Notes: generated by a model from the letters alone, not told the origin. 64,000 nucleotides of DNA from Sphingobacterium sp. (GCA_031286695.1 JAITTY010000018.1:55934-119933), one strand, 5' to 3'; counted from the first letter of the stretch, positions 8,494-17,668 are shown. Translations and numbers: made by a program.

Positions 8494-10182
8494 ATGGCAA
8501 ATAATGTTTATGATGCAATTGTCATCGGGTCTGGGATCACAGGTGGCTGGGCAGCCAAGGAACTAACAGAGCGTGGACTTAAAACCATTATGTTAGAAAG
8601 AGGACGCAATATTGAGCATATCAAAGATTACCCATCGCCAAACAAAGATCCATGGGATTTTCCGCATCGGGGTCGGGTGCCCTTGGACCGTGCCCAGCAC
8701 TACTTACCTTTTGGAATTAAAAATCAATGGATGAACGAAGGGAACATCGACTTTTGGACCAATGAGACAGAAAGTCCATATAAGGAAATAAAACCTTTCA
8801 ATTGGTTCCGGGGCTATCACGTTGGCGGGCGTTCGCTTATGTGGGGACGACAGAGTTATCGTTGGTCGGATGTTGATTTTGAAGCGAATAGCAAAGATGG
8901 GCATGGCATTGATTGGCCCGTACGCTATAAAGATATAGCACCTTGGTATAGTCACGTTGAAAAATTTGCCGGTATTTCGGGTAATAGAGACGGTATACCG
9001 GTGCTGCCTGATGGCGAATTTATGCCGCCAATGGACATGAATATTGTTGAAAAAGATCTTGCTGCGCGCTTGAAATCGCATTATCAGGGAAAACGACACT
9101 TTATAATTGGCCGGGTCGCCAACATTACAGTGCCCCACCATGGTCGTGTTAATTGCCAATACCAAAACAAATGTTGGCTGGGGTGCAATTTCGGCGCTTA
9201 CTTTAGTACACAGTCTGCAACGTTGCCCGCAGCAATGAAGACAGGGAAACTTACCCTACGACCATTTTCAATTGTAAAGAGTATTATTTACGATCGGGAT
9301 ACGCAGAAAGCTAAAGGAGTAGAAATTGTAGATGCGGAGACGAATCAAACCTATGAGTATTTTGCTAAAATTGTCTTCGTATGTGCTTCGACTTTAAATT
9401 CCACCTGGGTATTAATGAATTCAGCTACCGATGTATGGGAAGGTGGGCTCGGGAGCAGTAGTGGTGAACTGGGACATAATCTGATGGATCACATGTTAAA
9501 TAGTGGGGCTGGGGGAAGAGTAGAAGGATTTGAGGATAAATATATTTTTGGACGACGGGCCAATGGATTATATGTACCCCGATTTGCTAATCTTGCCGGC
9601 GATACCAAGAAGAGAGATTACATACGTGGTTTTGGCTACCAGGGCGGAGCTTCAAGGGGACAGTGGTCTGGTAAGGTCGATAATAGGAGCGTGGGCGGGG
9701 CTTGGAAAGATGCGATTGCTGAGCCCGGAAGCTGGGGTGTAGGTTTTACTTCATTTGGCGAAATACTTCCATATCACGAAAATAAAGTCCTATTGGATTC
9801 ATCTGTAAAAGATAAGTGGGGGCTTCCTGTATTGGCCATAGATGCAGAGATTAAGGATAATGAGCGGAAAATACGGGTTGATGCAAGCAATGAGATGATG
9901 GAAATGTTAGAGTCGATTGGCGTAAAAGATGTAAAAAGCTACGACAATGGGTTTAGCATGGGGCAGGGAATTCATGAAATGGGAACAGCGCGGATGGGTA
10001 AGGATCCGAAAACCTCAGTATTAAACAAGTTTAACCAAGTATGGGATGCTAAAAATGTTTTTGTGACAGATGGGGCCTTTATGACGTCTTCTTCCTGTGT
10101 GAATCCATCGCTTACCTATATGGCATTTACTGCAAGGGCAGTAGATTTTGCTGTAAATGAATTAAAAAAAGGGAATCTTTAA
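8494..10182 (+). CDS. GMC-family FAD-dependent oxidoreductase (sugar dehydrogenase large subunit)
   Basis: 562-residue GMC oxidoreductase. The N-terminal FAD-binding motif is AIVIGSGITGGWAAKEL (about 8-24). The C-terminal GMC_oxred_C part has IHEMGTARMG and SSCVNPSLTYMAFTARA, which supply the expected catalytic His and Asn. It resembles the large subunit of gluconate/glucoside 3-dehydrogenase complexes, which oxidise sugar hydroxyls and pass electrons to a cytochrome. The gene for the gluconate 2-dehydrogenase subunit 3-like protein follows after 20 bases, confirming a heteromeric enzyme. No signal peptide is present; export could ride on the Tat signal of the small subunit (inference). No cytochrome c gene is adjacent. 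Confidence 0.92.
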   Translation: MANNVYDAIVIGSGITGGWAAKELTERGLKTIMLERGRNIEHIKDYPSPNKDPWDFPHRGRVPLDRAQHYLPFGIKNQWMNEGNIDFWTNETESPYKEIKPFNWFRGYHVGGRSLMWGRQSYRWSDVDFEANSKDGHGIDWPVRYKDIAPWYSHVEKFAGISGNRDGIPVLPDGEFMPPMDMNIVEKDLAARLKSHYQGKRHFIIGRVANITVPHHGRVNCQYQNKCWLGCNFGAYFSTQSATLPAAMKTGKLTLRPFSIVKSIIYDRDTQKAKGVEIVDAETNQTYEYFAKIVFVCASTLNSTWVLMNSATDVWEGGLGSSSGELGHNLMDHMLNSGAGGRVEGFEDKYIFGRRANGLYVPRFANLAGDTKKRDYIRGFGYQGGASRGQWSGKVDNRSVGGAWKDAIAEPGSWGVGFTSFGEILPYHENKVLLDSSVKDKWGLPVLAIDAEIKDNERKIRVDASNEMMEMLESIGVKDVKSYDNGFSMGQGIHEMGTARMGKDPKTSVLNKFNQVWDAKNVFVTDGAFMTSSSCVNPSLTYMAFTARAVDFAVNELKKGNL

Positions 10183-10202
10183 TATTTTATGATGCAATAG
10201 TT

Positions 10203-10772
10203 ATGAATAGACGAGAAGCAATACAACGTGTAGCCATGCTCATGGGAGGAACAGTTATTGGCGCTTCGTTATTTTTGGAAGGATGCCAACGGTCTGCTTC
10301 GAAAGACATAGAAATGCTATTTGATTCAAAATCAATAGACTTTTTGGGAGATCTCGCTGAGGCCATTCTTCCTAAAACCACTACTCCGGGAGCGAAGGAA
10401 GCTGGTGTAGGTTCTGAGATTCCCGTTTTGGTGCGAGACTGCTATAAACCTGAAGAACAGCAGGTCTTTCTGACCGGAACAGCCGGAATTGACGAACGTG
10501 CCAAGAAAGAATTTGGGCGTAATTTTCAGCAACTCGAAAAGAAAGACCAAACTGCCTTTGTTGATATTTTGGACAAGGAAGCGCAGGATTATGATGAAAA
10601 GAAAAAAGCAGGCGAATTGCCTCATTTTTTTACGATGTTTAAGCAGCTTACCCTTCTTACGTTTTTTAACTCAAAATTGGGTGCAACCGAAGTGTTCCGT
10701 TATGTGAAAATTCCAGGGAAATATGATGGCGATTTCCCTTATCAAAAGGGTGATCATGCCTGGGCAACATAG
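10203..10772 (+). CDS. Gluconate 2-dehydrogenase subunit 3-family protein, Tat lipoprotein
   Basis: 189-residue small subunit paired with the GMC oxidoreductase. The N-terminus MNRREAIQRVAMLMGG looks like a twin-arginine signal. LFLEGCQ near residues 22-28 fits a lipobox with Cys27 or so, so the protein is probably a Tat-exported lipoprotein that anchors the catalytic subunit. The rest (about 35-185) matches the subunit 3 family, with FLGDLAEAILPKTTTPGAKEAG. It is the last gene before a strong terminator. The role is structural and export-related rather than catalytic, by analogy with known three-subunit dehydrogenases. Confidence 0.88.
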   Translation: MNRREAIQRVAMLMGGTVIGASLFLEGCQRSASKDIEMLFDSKSIDFLGDLAEAILPKTTTPGAKEAGVGSEIPVLVRDCYKPEEQQVFLTGTAGIDERAKKEFGRNFQQLEKKDQTAFVDILDKEAQDYDEKKKAGELPHFFTMFKQLTLLTFFNSKLGATEVFRYVKIPGKYDGDFPYQKGDHAWAT

Positions 10773-10795
10773 CTAACAAATCGTATAAATCTGAT

Positions 10796-10832
10796 ATTGA
10801 CCCCCTTGCGCTTAATTGGCAGCGGGGTCAAT
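10796..10832. terminator. Bidirectional terminator overlapping a stop codon
   Basis: ATTGACCCC (10796-10804) pairs perfectly with GGGGTCAAT (10824-10832). The loop contains the stop codon of the minus-strand gene (10812-10814), and the distal arm lies inside that gene's last codons. It separates the convergent subunit-3 gene and the secreted 179-residue protein. Confidence 0.7.
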
Positions 10833-11351
10833 TAAAGAGGTTGTCAAGCTCATGAACTTTAACAGATTTTTGCTATCAAAAAGTAAGGTGGTAAAATGTG
10901 TTCCCGTTTTCATCGTTAGTCTGGTACCTTCAGGAAAAGAGCTCCCAGCATCAAGTTTTTCTCTTTTTACATCGTGACGACTGAATTTTGATAGCGCCTC
11001 GTTGAGCGTTGTTTTATTGATTGCTAGATCGAAGGGCAATCCTTCAACAACCAGGAACTTGTCTTCCGGAATATCAAAAAAGATCTCATTAACGGATTTA
11101 TCAGCTTGGTAATTGCTATAGAGTTCTAAACCGGATTTAGTGATCCATTTCGCATACTTTTCGTCATTGGCATCTTCATAGAAGATCGTTTTTACGTTCA
11201 AGGCTTGAGCAATTTTATCCACTGTCTGTGGAAAGATAAATTCTCGGTTTTTATTTAACAGCGATTTTAACGCTGCATTCTGCTGCGCAAAGGTCGTCAC
11301 CGCAAATAGGAAAAGGAAAATAGTTAGGGTAAACGCTTTTATCTTCATCAT
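10812..11351 (-). CDS. Secreted protein of unknown function
   Basis: 179 residues with a clear signal peptide (MMKIKAFTLTIFLFLFAVTTFAQ, cleavage expected after the AQ-type site near 22). The mature part is mixed alpha/beta with no recognised motif. Segments such as VEGLPFDLAINKTTLNEALSKF suggest a small periplasmic domain. It is monocistronic, convergent with the GMC locus and about 150 bases downstream of the LytTR gene on the same strand, so it could be a read-through partner of that operon. I cannot assign a function. Confidence 0.7.
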   Translation of the reverse strand: MMKIKAFTLTIFLFLFAVTTFAQQNAALKSLLNKNREFIFPQTVDKIAQALNVKTIFYEDANDEKYAKWITKSGLELYSNYQADKSVNEIFFDIPEDKFLVVEGLPFDLAINKTTLNEALSKFSRHDVKREKLDAGSSFPEGTRLTMKTGTHFTTLLFDSKNLLKFMSLTTSLIDPAAN

Positions 11352-11502
11352 GATTTTGAGATATGTATGTCAGTACTTGTTCAATGAGATTAAAATTAAT
11401 TAAACGAATAAAAATATACAATAGTATTATATACTTGTTTTAATGGTTTGCTTAGCGACCACCTAAAGAGGTTTGATCAAATAAGCAATTTCTAAAATTG
11501 AT

Positions 11503-12213
11503 CTAATTTAATCCCAAAAGTGAATAGAGTAGTTCTTTTTTATTGCTTGCTATAGGAATGATTTTCCCATTTGAAAGCTGAACGATATTTCCATTTAGTG
11601 ACTGTATACGGTCGGTGTTGACGATGAACGCCCTGTGAATTCGAAAGAAATTGGAGTGATGTAAAATTTCTTCCATTGCTTTAAGAGTAGATAGTGTCTG
11701 ACTTGTACCAGCATCAGTGACAATGTGCAAATAGTTTCCCTGAGCCTCCATATATATAATATCGCTAAGCATTATTTTAATAAATTTACTCTCGCTTTTT
11801 ATAAAAATACGATCGTTTTTTATCGCTCTGGAAGTTAGCTTGTTAATGACGTCTAGTTGTTCTTTTACTCTATTTACAGCTTTTAAAAATCGTTCAAAAC
11901 GGACGGGTTTAATGAGGTAATCTGCGGCTCCTTTTTCAAATCCGTCAATGGCAAAATGACGATGCGCAGTAATAAAAATAAAATAGGGTTGCCGCTCTAG
12001 TGTTTCCAAAAGATCCAAGCCCGTTAGCCGGGGCATCTCAATATCGCTAAACACGAGATCGATTGAATTATTCTGCAGGTAAGTCATCGCTTCAACAGGT
12101 TTTCTAAATATCTTTTTGAGCTCCAGAAAAGGCACTTGGCTGACGAAATCTGTAATGAGTTCTATACCTAAGGGTTCGTCATCAATGACGATGCAACTGT
12201 ATTTTTCAATCAT
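11503..12213 (-). CDS. LytTR-family response regulator
   Basis: Two-component regulator with an N-terminal receiver (Asp in LVFSDIEMPRLTGLDLL near residue 55, acidic pair in CIVIDDEPLG) and a C-terminal LytTR DNA-binding domain (about 130-235; IYMEAQGNYLHIV and FFRIHRAFIVN). Start chosen at ATG 12213 (MIEKYSCIVIDD). A longer form would need TTG 12225. The start overlaps the end of the kinase gene by 8 bases, which indicates translational coupling. It is third in an operon after the beta-barrel protein and kinase, so it probably responds to an envelope or peptide signal. Confidence 0.93.
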   Translation of the reverse strand: MIEKYSCIVIDDEPLGIELITDFVSQVPFLELKKIFRKPVEAMTYLQNNSIDLVFSDIEMPRLTGLDLLETLERQPYFIFITAHRHFAIDGFEKGAADYLIKPVRFERFLKAVNRVKEQLDVINKLTSRAIKNDRIFIKSESKFIKIMLSDIIYMEAQGNYLHIVTDAGTSQTLSTLKAMEEILHHSNFFRIHRAFIVNTDRIQSLNGNIVQLSNGKIIPIASNKKELLYSLLGLN

Positions 12214-13381
12214 GTTGTAATGCAATATTTAATGAAACTTTAAATTCACCTTGGCCGTCTGTGATTTGGAGATCACTCTTAGTTGGGTAAATTAGATGTA
12301 AACGCTTCTTTAAATTCTTAATTCCAATACCCCTGGATCGGGATGTTATTGTTTTATCTAAAATATCTCTGTCATTTTTAATTTCAAAAACAAATTGATC
12401 TTTGGTAATATTAATTATCAGTATAACAAAGGATTCTTCCTCGTTTTTCAGACCATACTTAAATGCATTTTCAATAAGAGTAAAGGTTAGTAATGGAGCG
12501 ATGGTCAAGTAAGTAGCGTGTTCACGACCTTCTATCTGCAGGTTAATCTCATAAGATTTTGGGTACCGCATTTTTTCTAACGAGAAGTAGTTCTCGATAA
12601 AATCCAGTTCTTTTGTCAATGATACATATTCAGCATCCGAATCGTATAACGTATATCCCATAATTTCGGACAAATTTAATACAACCTCAGGTGCCGTATT
12701 ATCTTTTTTTATAGCGAGACGATAAAGATTATTCAGTGTGTTGAATAGGAAATGTGGATTGAGCTGGGCTTTTAAAAAATCCTTCTCCACTTTGATATTT
12801 TCCAATGCTAATTTTGACCTCTGGTCCTGGATTCGAAGACGATCCTTATTTATTCTCCTGATATCAATTAATATTTTTGTAAAGAAAAATGGGGACAAGG
12901 AATAAATAACAGATAGGGCATTTAATATGACTGCTTTAAAGCTGAACACAGACCACAAGGTAGGTATGAAATTCTTTTCCTTGCCCATTAAGGGGTATAA
13001 ATTTGATATGTCAAAACCATATCGATAGGCTAGTACATAAAATAAATTATTAATGAACAGCCAAATAAGAATACATATAGGGGCAGCTAAGAATGGTATT
13101 ATCCATAATTTTGATCCCCTGGCGTAAGGGATGACCAAATAGAAAAAAAGATAAAATATAACAAGAGAAGAAACTAAAACACGGACTGATAGAAACAAGG
13201 ATTGGTTGATCGAAATTCCGATCACATCATAGTAATTGCTAAATAGAAGTATGGTAAACATAAGCCACATGCCAAAATGCATTATGATGCGGACTTTTGA
13301 TGTATAAAGGCTGTCGAAATCCTGCTTCTTAAAAAATGAATTTACTTTAGTGATAATTTGATCAGGTCTAATTTTTTTCAT
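12206..13381 (-). CDS. LytS/YehU-type sensor histidine kinase
   Basis: 391-residue kinase with four hydrophobic segments in the first 165 residues and no obvious extracytoplasmic sensor. A coiled linker leads to the His_kinase domain (FLKAQLNPHFLFNTLNNLY, phospho-His near 210). The HATPase-like C-terminus contains FTLIENAFKYG and SRGIGIKNLKKRL. It phosphorylates the LytTR regulator encoded immediately downstream, with an 8-base overlap. The outer-membrane barrel gene ends 62 bases upstream. The signal is likely perceived in the membrane. Confidence 0.92.
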   Translation of the reverse strand: MKKIRPDQIITKVNSFFKKQDFDSLYTSKVRIIMHFGMWLMFTILLFSNYYDVIGISINQSLFLSVRVLVSSLVIFYLFFYLVIPYARGSKLWIIPFLAAPICILIWLFINNLFYVLAYRYGFDISNLYPLMGKEKNFIPTLWSVFSFKAVILNALSVIYSLSPFFFTKILIDIRRINKDRLRIQDQRSKLALENIKVEKDFLKAQLNPHFLFNTLNNLYRLAIKKDNTAPEVVLNLSEIMGYTLYDSDAEYVSLTKELDFIENYFSLEKMRYPKSYEINLQIEGREHATYLTIAPLLTFTLIENAFKYGLKNEEESFVILIINITKDQFVFEIKNDRDILDKTITSRSRGIGIKNLKKRLHLIYPTKSDLQITDGQGEFKVSLNIALQHD

Positions 13382-13443
13382 AAATCATTTGATATGTTGA
13401 GATAGCGGCTCATTGAGCCGCAAATATAAAAATAGTCGAGCAT

Positions 13444-15891
13444 TTATAACCTTCCTTTCTCCTCCATATTGCTGGATTCTATTCGTTTTGTTTTAAAAGC
13501 GGAGCCAGTTTTAAAATTATATATTAAAGAAAGGGAGCTTACCCGCGATTGTTCCTTATGGCTTATCCAAATTTTAGTATTGTTAAAATAACTTGTGGCC
13601 TTGTAATTATTTGTGTAAAAGATATCGCTTACGTTTGCTTTCGCAATAAGCTGATCTTTAAGAAATTTTTTCTGGATTCCTAAATCCACAGTTCCGATGG
13701 CTTTCGTGATAATATTTCCAAGTAGCATTTGAGGTGTATAAAATGCATTCAGATTTATACTGTAACCTTTGCCACATGAGATTTCTTGGTCGGTTTGTAA
13801 TACAAAAGAAGCTTTTTGTAAATTAAAATAAGGTGAAGTGGAGTGGGTATGCGTGAATAAAAGAGTATTCGTACTTGTCCACCAGGATACCCATGAAACA
13901 GGTGCGCTTAAAGTGACTGTCCATATTTTGTTCGTTCCAGCGTTGTCCTTAATAACCGTCAACAGTTCGTCTTCGACATTGTTGCGTATAATCTGTGCAA
14001 TCGCATTTTTAGTATGTGAATAGCTCAAAGCGGTATAATATTTTTCTTTCCACAGTCCGCCCATCTCAACTGAATTTGTAAATTGTGGTTTCAAATGAGG
14101 ATTTCCCGTTTGTACAGAATAATTATCAATGTAATATTTATATGGATTTAAATCAAAATAGGAGGGTCGCCTTATTCTGCTGTTGTAGGAAAGTGAGAGG
14201 TAGTTGCTTCCCTGTGTATTTAGATTCTTCTTTAAAAAAATACTTGGAAACCAATTGAAATAATTTTGCGATAGGCTGGCATTTTGATTTCCCAAAAGTT
14301 GTCCATGGACATCTGACTTTTCAGCTCTTAAGCCCAGTTGATAGTCAATTTTTGCCCATTTCCCGGTATAGTTTGCATAGGTAGCATAGATTCTTTCTTG
14401 ATAATCGAATTGGAAATCAAGTGTGGGTATGGGTAACCAATCTTGCTGAAAAACTTCATAGTTATTGGTATTCATGATATCTGTTGCTGTCGCCTTAAGA
14501 CCCACTGATAAATTGCTTCCGGTTTTAGCTATCCAATTGTATTTGGCATCAGCGGTAAAAATTTTCGCTGTGCTGGGATAAGCTAATCTAAATAAAGTAT
14601 CAGCTATTATATGGCCACTTGCATCGATATCTGTACTGTTGCTAACACTATTTCCTGTCCGTTGATTGAGTGTGTAGTCAGCCACAATGGTAAATTTGGA
14701 GTGTAGAATGTCCGTTTCAATGGAGTAGTTTAATCCGAAGTTTTGATAATTGGATTTTGATTCTGAAGGAAATCTTCCTGATGAAGTCATGTTTTTAGTC
14801 GGATCGGGATAATTGATTGTCGAATGGGCCAGGGATGGCCCAATAAAACGACTGTATTGACCTGTATAGGAAAATCCTAAAAATTCTCTTCCAGAGATAT
14901 CGTAAGTAGCAGCTGCTCTTATCCGGTTATTCCTGTTTGTTTGGGTATTTTCTGTTGCTTGGTTATATGTACCAAGGTTTGGAAAGTTCCGTTGCTGCTT
15001 CAGTTCCTCATATGACTTAGCATGGGTATATGAATAGCTCGTCATTAGGCCAATTTTGCCCTTTCGATAATTTAAAGCTGTATAAGGGTTGTATGTCGCG
15101 TATTTTCCAAGACCAAGGGCATAGTCATTGCCAACATGGCCATTGATGCCTTGTATATTATGTTTTTTTAATATGATATTGATGATACCTCCACTACCCT
15201 CAGCATCGAATTCTGCTGAGGGGTGTGCTATAATCTCAATGGATTGGATATCATTAGAACGCAATGTTTGAAGGTAGTTTTTGAGATCATTTCCTGCTAG
15301 ATTGAGGCTTTTGCCATCCACAAGAATACGTGTCCCCATAATGCCATTAATGGAAATTTGCCCATTATTAACAAATACTCCCGGTGCTATTTTAAATAGA
15401 TCTAAGGCTGATTTTCCTACAGCGTTGGCTGTTTGTGCAACATTCATGACAAGACGGTCAATTTTTCGCTGTATCATAGGTTTCCCTTTGCTTACAGTTA
15501 CTTCATTTAATATCTGGTTGGTTAATAGTGATTTGGGTATAATAAATTCTAATGTCTCTTTAGATTCCTTTATTTCGATTTTCCGCTGTATTTTAAGAAC
15601 ATTTTCAACGTGAATAGAAACAAGGTAGAGACCTTTTTCGGTGAGAGCTAAGTCGAAGTTGCCGTACTCGTCTGTGATTTTTTCAATTATCGTATCTTTC
15701 TTTGTTTTCAATGCTTGAAAGGATACTGTAGCATAGTGGAAGGGCGCACCATATTGATCAGAAACTTTTCCAGTGACCGCGCTTTGAGCAAATGAAAAGC
15801 TATTGATAAAAATTGTGGTAAGACTAATGGTAATTAATTTGATCATAAATTTTGAATAGTTATCCAAAACTATGTTCATATATATTTTCAT
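13444..15891 (-). CDS. Outer-membrane beta-barrel family protein with carboxypeptidase-regulatory domain
   Basis: 815-residue outer-membrane protein. After a signal peptide (MIKLITISLTTIFINSFSFAQ) come a CarboxypepD-regulatory-like domain (VTGKVSDQYGAPFHYATVSF), a plug-like region (about 145-240, GIMGTRILVDGKSLNL and EIIAHPSAEFDAEGSGGIINI) and a long beta-strand-rich barrel of the OMP_b-brl_3 type to the C-terminus. It resembles TonB receptors but lacks an evident TonB box. ATG codons at 15891, 15879 and 15846 are in frame; 15846 gives the most compact signal peptide. It leads an operon with the LytS/LytTR pair, suggesting a peptide- or envelope-responsive transport or sensing system. Confidence 0.88.
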   Translation of the reverse strand: MKIYMNIVLDNYSKFMIKLITISLTTIFINSFSFAQSAVTGKVSDQYGAPFHYATVSFQALKTKKDTIIEKITDEYGNFDLALTEKGLYLVSIHVENVLKIQRKIEIKESKETLEFIIPKSLLTNQILNEVTVSKGKPMIQRKIDRLVMNVAQTANAVGKSALDLFKIAPGVFVNNGQISINGIMGTRILVDGKSLNLAGNDLKNYLQTLRSNDIQSIEIIAHPSAEFDAEGSGGIINIILKKHNIQGINGHVGNDYALGLGKYATYNPYTALNYRKGKIGLMTSYSYTHAKSYEELKQQRNFPNLGTYNQATENTQTNRNNRIRAAATYDISGREFLGFSYTGQYSRFIGPSLAHSTINYPDPTKNMTSSGRFPSESKSNYQNFGLNYSIETDILHSKFTIVADYTLNQRTGNSVSNSTDIDASGHIIADTLFRLAYPSTAKIFTADAKYNWIAKTGSNLSVGLKATATDIMNTNNYEVFQQDWLPIPTLDFQFDYQERIYATYANYTGKWAKIDYQLGLRAEKSDVHGQLLGNQNASLSQNYFNWFPSIFLKKNLNTQGSNYLSLSYNSRIRRPSYFDLNPYKYYIDNYSVQTGNPHLKPQFTNSVEMGGLWKEKYYTALSYSHTKNAIAQIIRNNVEDELLTVIKDNAGTNKIWTVTLSAPVSWVSWWTSTNTLLFTHTHSTSPYFNLQKASFVLQTDQEISCGKGYSINLNAFYTPQMLLGNIITKAIGTVDLGIQKKFLKDQLIAKANVSDIFYTNNYKATSYFNNTKIWISHKEQSRVSSLSLIYNFKTGSAFKTKRIESSNMEEKGRL

Positions 15892-16039
15892 TCAATTTTT
15901 TGGGATATAAGATGCTGCTTTAGGGATGAAAGGGGTAGATTTCATGATGAGCTATTTTGTAGTTGGCAGATTCATTTTTGCTAAAAATGAAAAGGATAAA
16001 AAATCATTGTTCCGAAAACAATTTGAAGTATTGGACAGT

Positions 16040-16055
16040 TACAATTTAAATTGTA
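16040..16055. promoter_or_regulatory. Perfect palindrome upstream of the bestrophin gene
   Basis: 16-bp perfect palindrome TACAATTTAAATTGTA, 41 bases before the bestrophin ATG and in the divergent interval shared with the beta-barrel operon. TTGGAC at 16031 and TACTTTC at 16054 are loosely like Bacteroidota -33 and -7 elements, which would put the palindrome on the promoter. The binding protein is unknown. Confidence 0.4.
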
Positions 16056-16096
16056 CTTTCATAACGTTTTTTAATAAGGGGAGATATTGATATTTT

Positions 16097-17119
16097 ATGA
16101 TCACAACCAAGTATTTTAACTATCGACAAATATTCAATTTAGCTGGGGCGCATTTGATATGGCTTACGTTATGGTGTTCCTTGGTGGCGGTCATTTATTA
16201 TTTTTTTAATTGGCAGTGGATGATAATTCCATGGGTTCCCTTGGCATTGATTGGAACTGCAGAGGCATTTTACGTTGGTTTTAAAAATAATCAAGCTTAT
16301 GACCGACTTTGGGAAGCCCGAAAGATTTGGGGCGGAATCGTCAATTCGAGTCGTTCTTTTACGGCGATGTTGTATGCATTTGATACCGAAGATGGCGATC
16401 ATACAGATTTAGAGGAGAGAAGAAAAAGGATTGCTTACCGCCACATTGCCTGGCTGTATACTTTTCGTGAGCAATTGCTCGTCCCGACGGAATGGGAGCA
16501 TATCAGTTTAAAAAAACACTTTGGTTCAATGAATGTTAAAAGGAATAGACTGATAAAAGCGGGCTTTCCAGATTACAGTAGAACATCTATTTTTTTGCAT
16601 AAATATCTTCCTACAGAAGAACTTAAACTACAGCGCGAATACAAGAATTTTGCGACTTATTTGATTTCGAAGCAAGCCAAGGAAGTCAATGCGTTGAAGA
16701 ATGATAGAATTATTTCGGATTTCAACCAAACTCAATTGCAGAATTGTCTCAATCAGTTTTACGATTATCAAGGACAGGCAGAAAGAATAAAAAAATTTCC
16801 TTCACCAAGACAGTTTGCCAGTACAGCATTTGTCTTTAATGTTATCCTCATTATTCTGCTTCCATTGGGGCTAGTGAACGAATTTGCAAAATTGGGGGAT
16901 TGGGGAATATGGACCAGCATTCCTTTTTGTGTGGTCATTGGATGGATCTATATTGTGATGGAATTGGTAGGGGATTATACCGAGAATCCTTTTGGAGGAC
17001 TTATGTTTGACATTCCTATGCTATCCATTTGTAGAACAATAGAAATTGATGTATTGCAAATGATAGGTGATAAGGATCTTCCAGAACCCATTGCATCGAA
17101 AAATGGTGTACTGGTTTAA
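16097..17119 (+). CDS. Bestrophin-family anion channel
   Basis: 340-residue integral membrane protein of the bestrophin/RFP-TM family, which forms pentameric chloride or anion channels. Hydrophobic helices lie near 20-65 and 240-290. Family signatures include FKNNQAYDRLWEARKIWGG, with the SSRSF segment after it, and the late VVIGWIYIVMELVGDYTENPFG region, where the Glu/Asp-rich turn is typical. Its length is close to other bacterial bestrophins. Monocistronic, convergent with the lrp gene that ends 4 bases beyond it. Confidence 0.9.
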   Translation: MITTKYFNYRQIFNLAGAHLIWLTLWCSLVAVIYYFFNWQWMIIPWVPLALIGTAEAFYVGFKNNQAYDRLWEARKIWGGIVNSSRSFTAMLYAFDTEDGDHTDLEERRKRIAYRHIAWLYTFREQLLVPTEWEHISLKKHFGSMNVKRNRLIKAGFPDYSRTSIFLHKYLPTEELKLQREYKNFATYLISKQAKEVNALKNDRIISDFNQTQLQNCLNQFYDYQGQAERIKKFPSPRQFASTAFVFNVILIILLPLGLVNEFAKLGDWGIWTSIPFCVVIGWIYIVMELVGDYTENPFGGLMFDIPMLSICRTIEIDVLQMIGDKDLPEPIASKNGVLV

Positions 17120-17123
17120 GTTT

Positions 17124-17582
17124 CTATAGACCTATTGCTATTGTGTTTTTTACTTCAGCGATCATAAAGGAGCTATGGGTGCTTGCGATATGCTGTAGAT
17201 TTGTTAGTTTTGTTAGCATAAAATTACGGTAATCTGCCATGTCCTGAACACATATCTTCAGAATATAGTCGTAATCACCACTAACATGGAAGCATTCCGT
17301 TACCTCCTGAAGATTTATTACCTCTTTTTCAAATTCCAGGATAAACTCCTTTTTGTGTTGTGCTAGTTTAACATGACATAATACCAAAAAATCTTTGGCT
17401 ATTTTCTGTCTATCGAGTATTGCGACATAACTTTTGATAATTCCTGTATTTTCGAGCTTACGCACACGTTCGTAGACTGCTGTTACGGATAAATTGAGTT
17501 TATGGGAAAGTTCTTTAGTGGTTTGTTTTGCGTCTTCCTGTAGAAAAAGCAATAATTTACGGTCAATTTCGTCGAGCTGCAT
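17124..17582 (-). CDS. Lrp/AsnC-family transcriptional regulator
   Basis: 152 residues: an N-terminal winged HTH (LDEIDRKLLLFLQEDAKQTT, then LSVTAVYERVRKLENTGIIK) and a C-terminal RAM/AsnC effector-binding domain (about 65-150, including ECFHVSGDYDYILKI). Such proteins bind amino acids as octamers. It is divergent from a methionine gamma-lyase gene with 144 bases between the starts, so it is probably the local regulator responding to methionine or a related amino acid (inference from position). Full length. Confidence 0.92.
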   Translation of the reverse strand: MQLDEIDRKLLLFLQEDAKQTTKELSHKLNLSVTAVYERVRKLENTGIIKSYVAILDRQKIAKDFLVLCHVKLAQHKKEFILEFEKEVINLQEVTECFHVSGDYDYILKICVQDMADYRNFMLTKLTNLQHIASTHSSFMIAEVKNTIAIGL

Positions 17583-17653
17583 AGATTTTTTTTTGGTTTT
17601 CTCTAATTATTTTTACTTAAGTTAGTTCTTTTAACTAGATATTGTTGTTATAA

Positions 17654-17668
17654 TAGATTTATAATCTA
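17654..17668. promoter_or_regulatory. Inverted repeat between lrp and methionine gamma-lyase
   Basis: TAGATT, three bases, AATCTA: perfect 6-bp arms inside an AT-rich interval. It lies between divergent starts (lrp at 17582, lyase at 17727). It is a plausible Lrp/AsnC binding site, and the surrounding TATAAT-like and AATCTAAT repeats fit such sites. Assignment is by position only. Confidence 0.35.
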
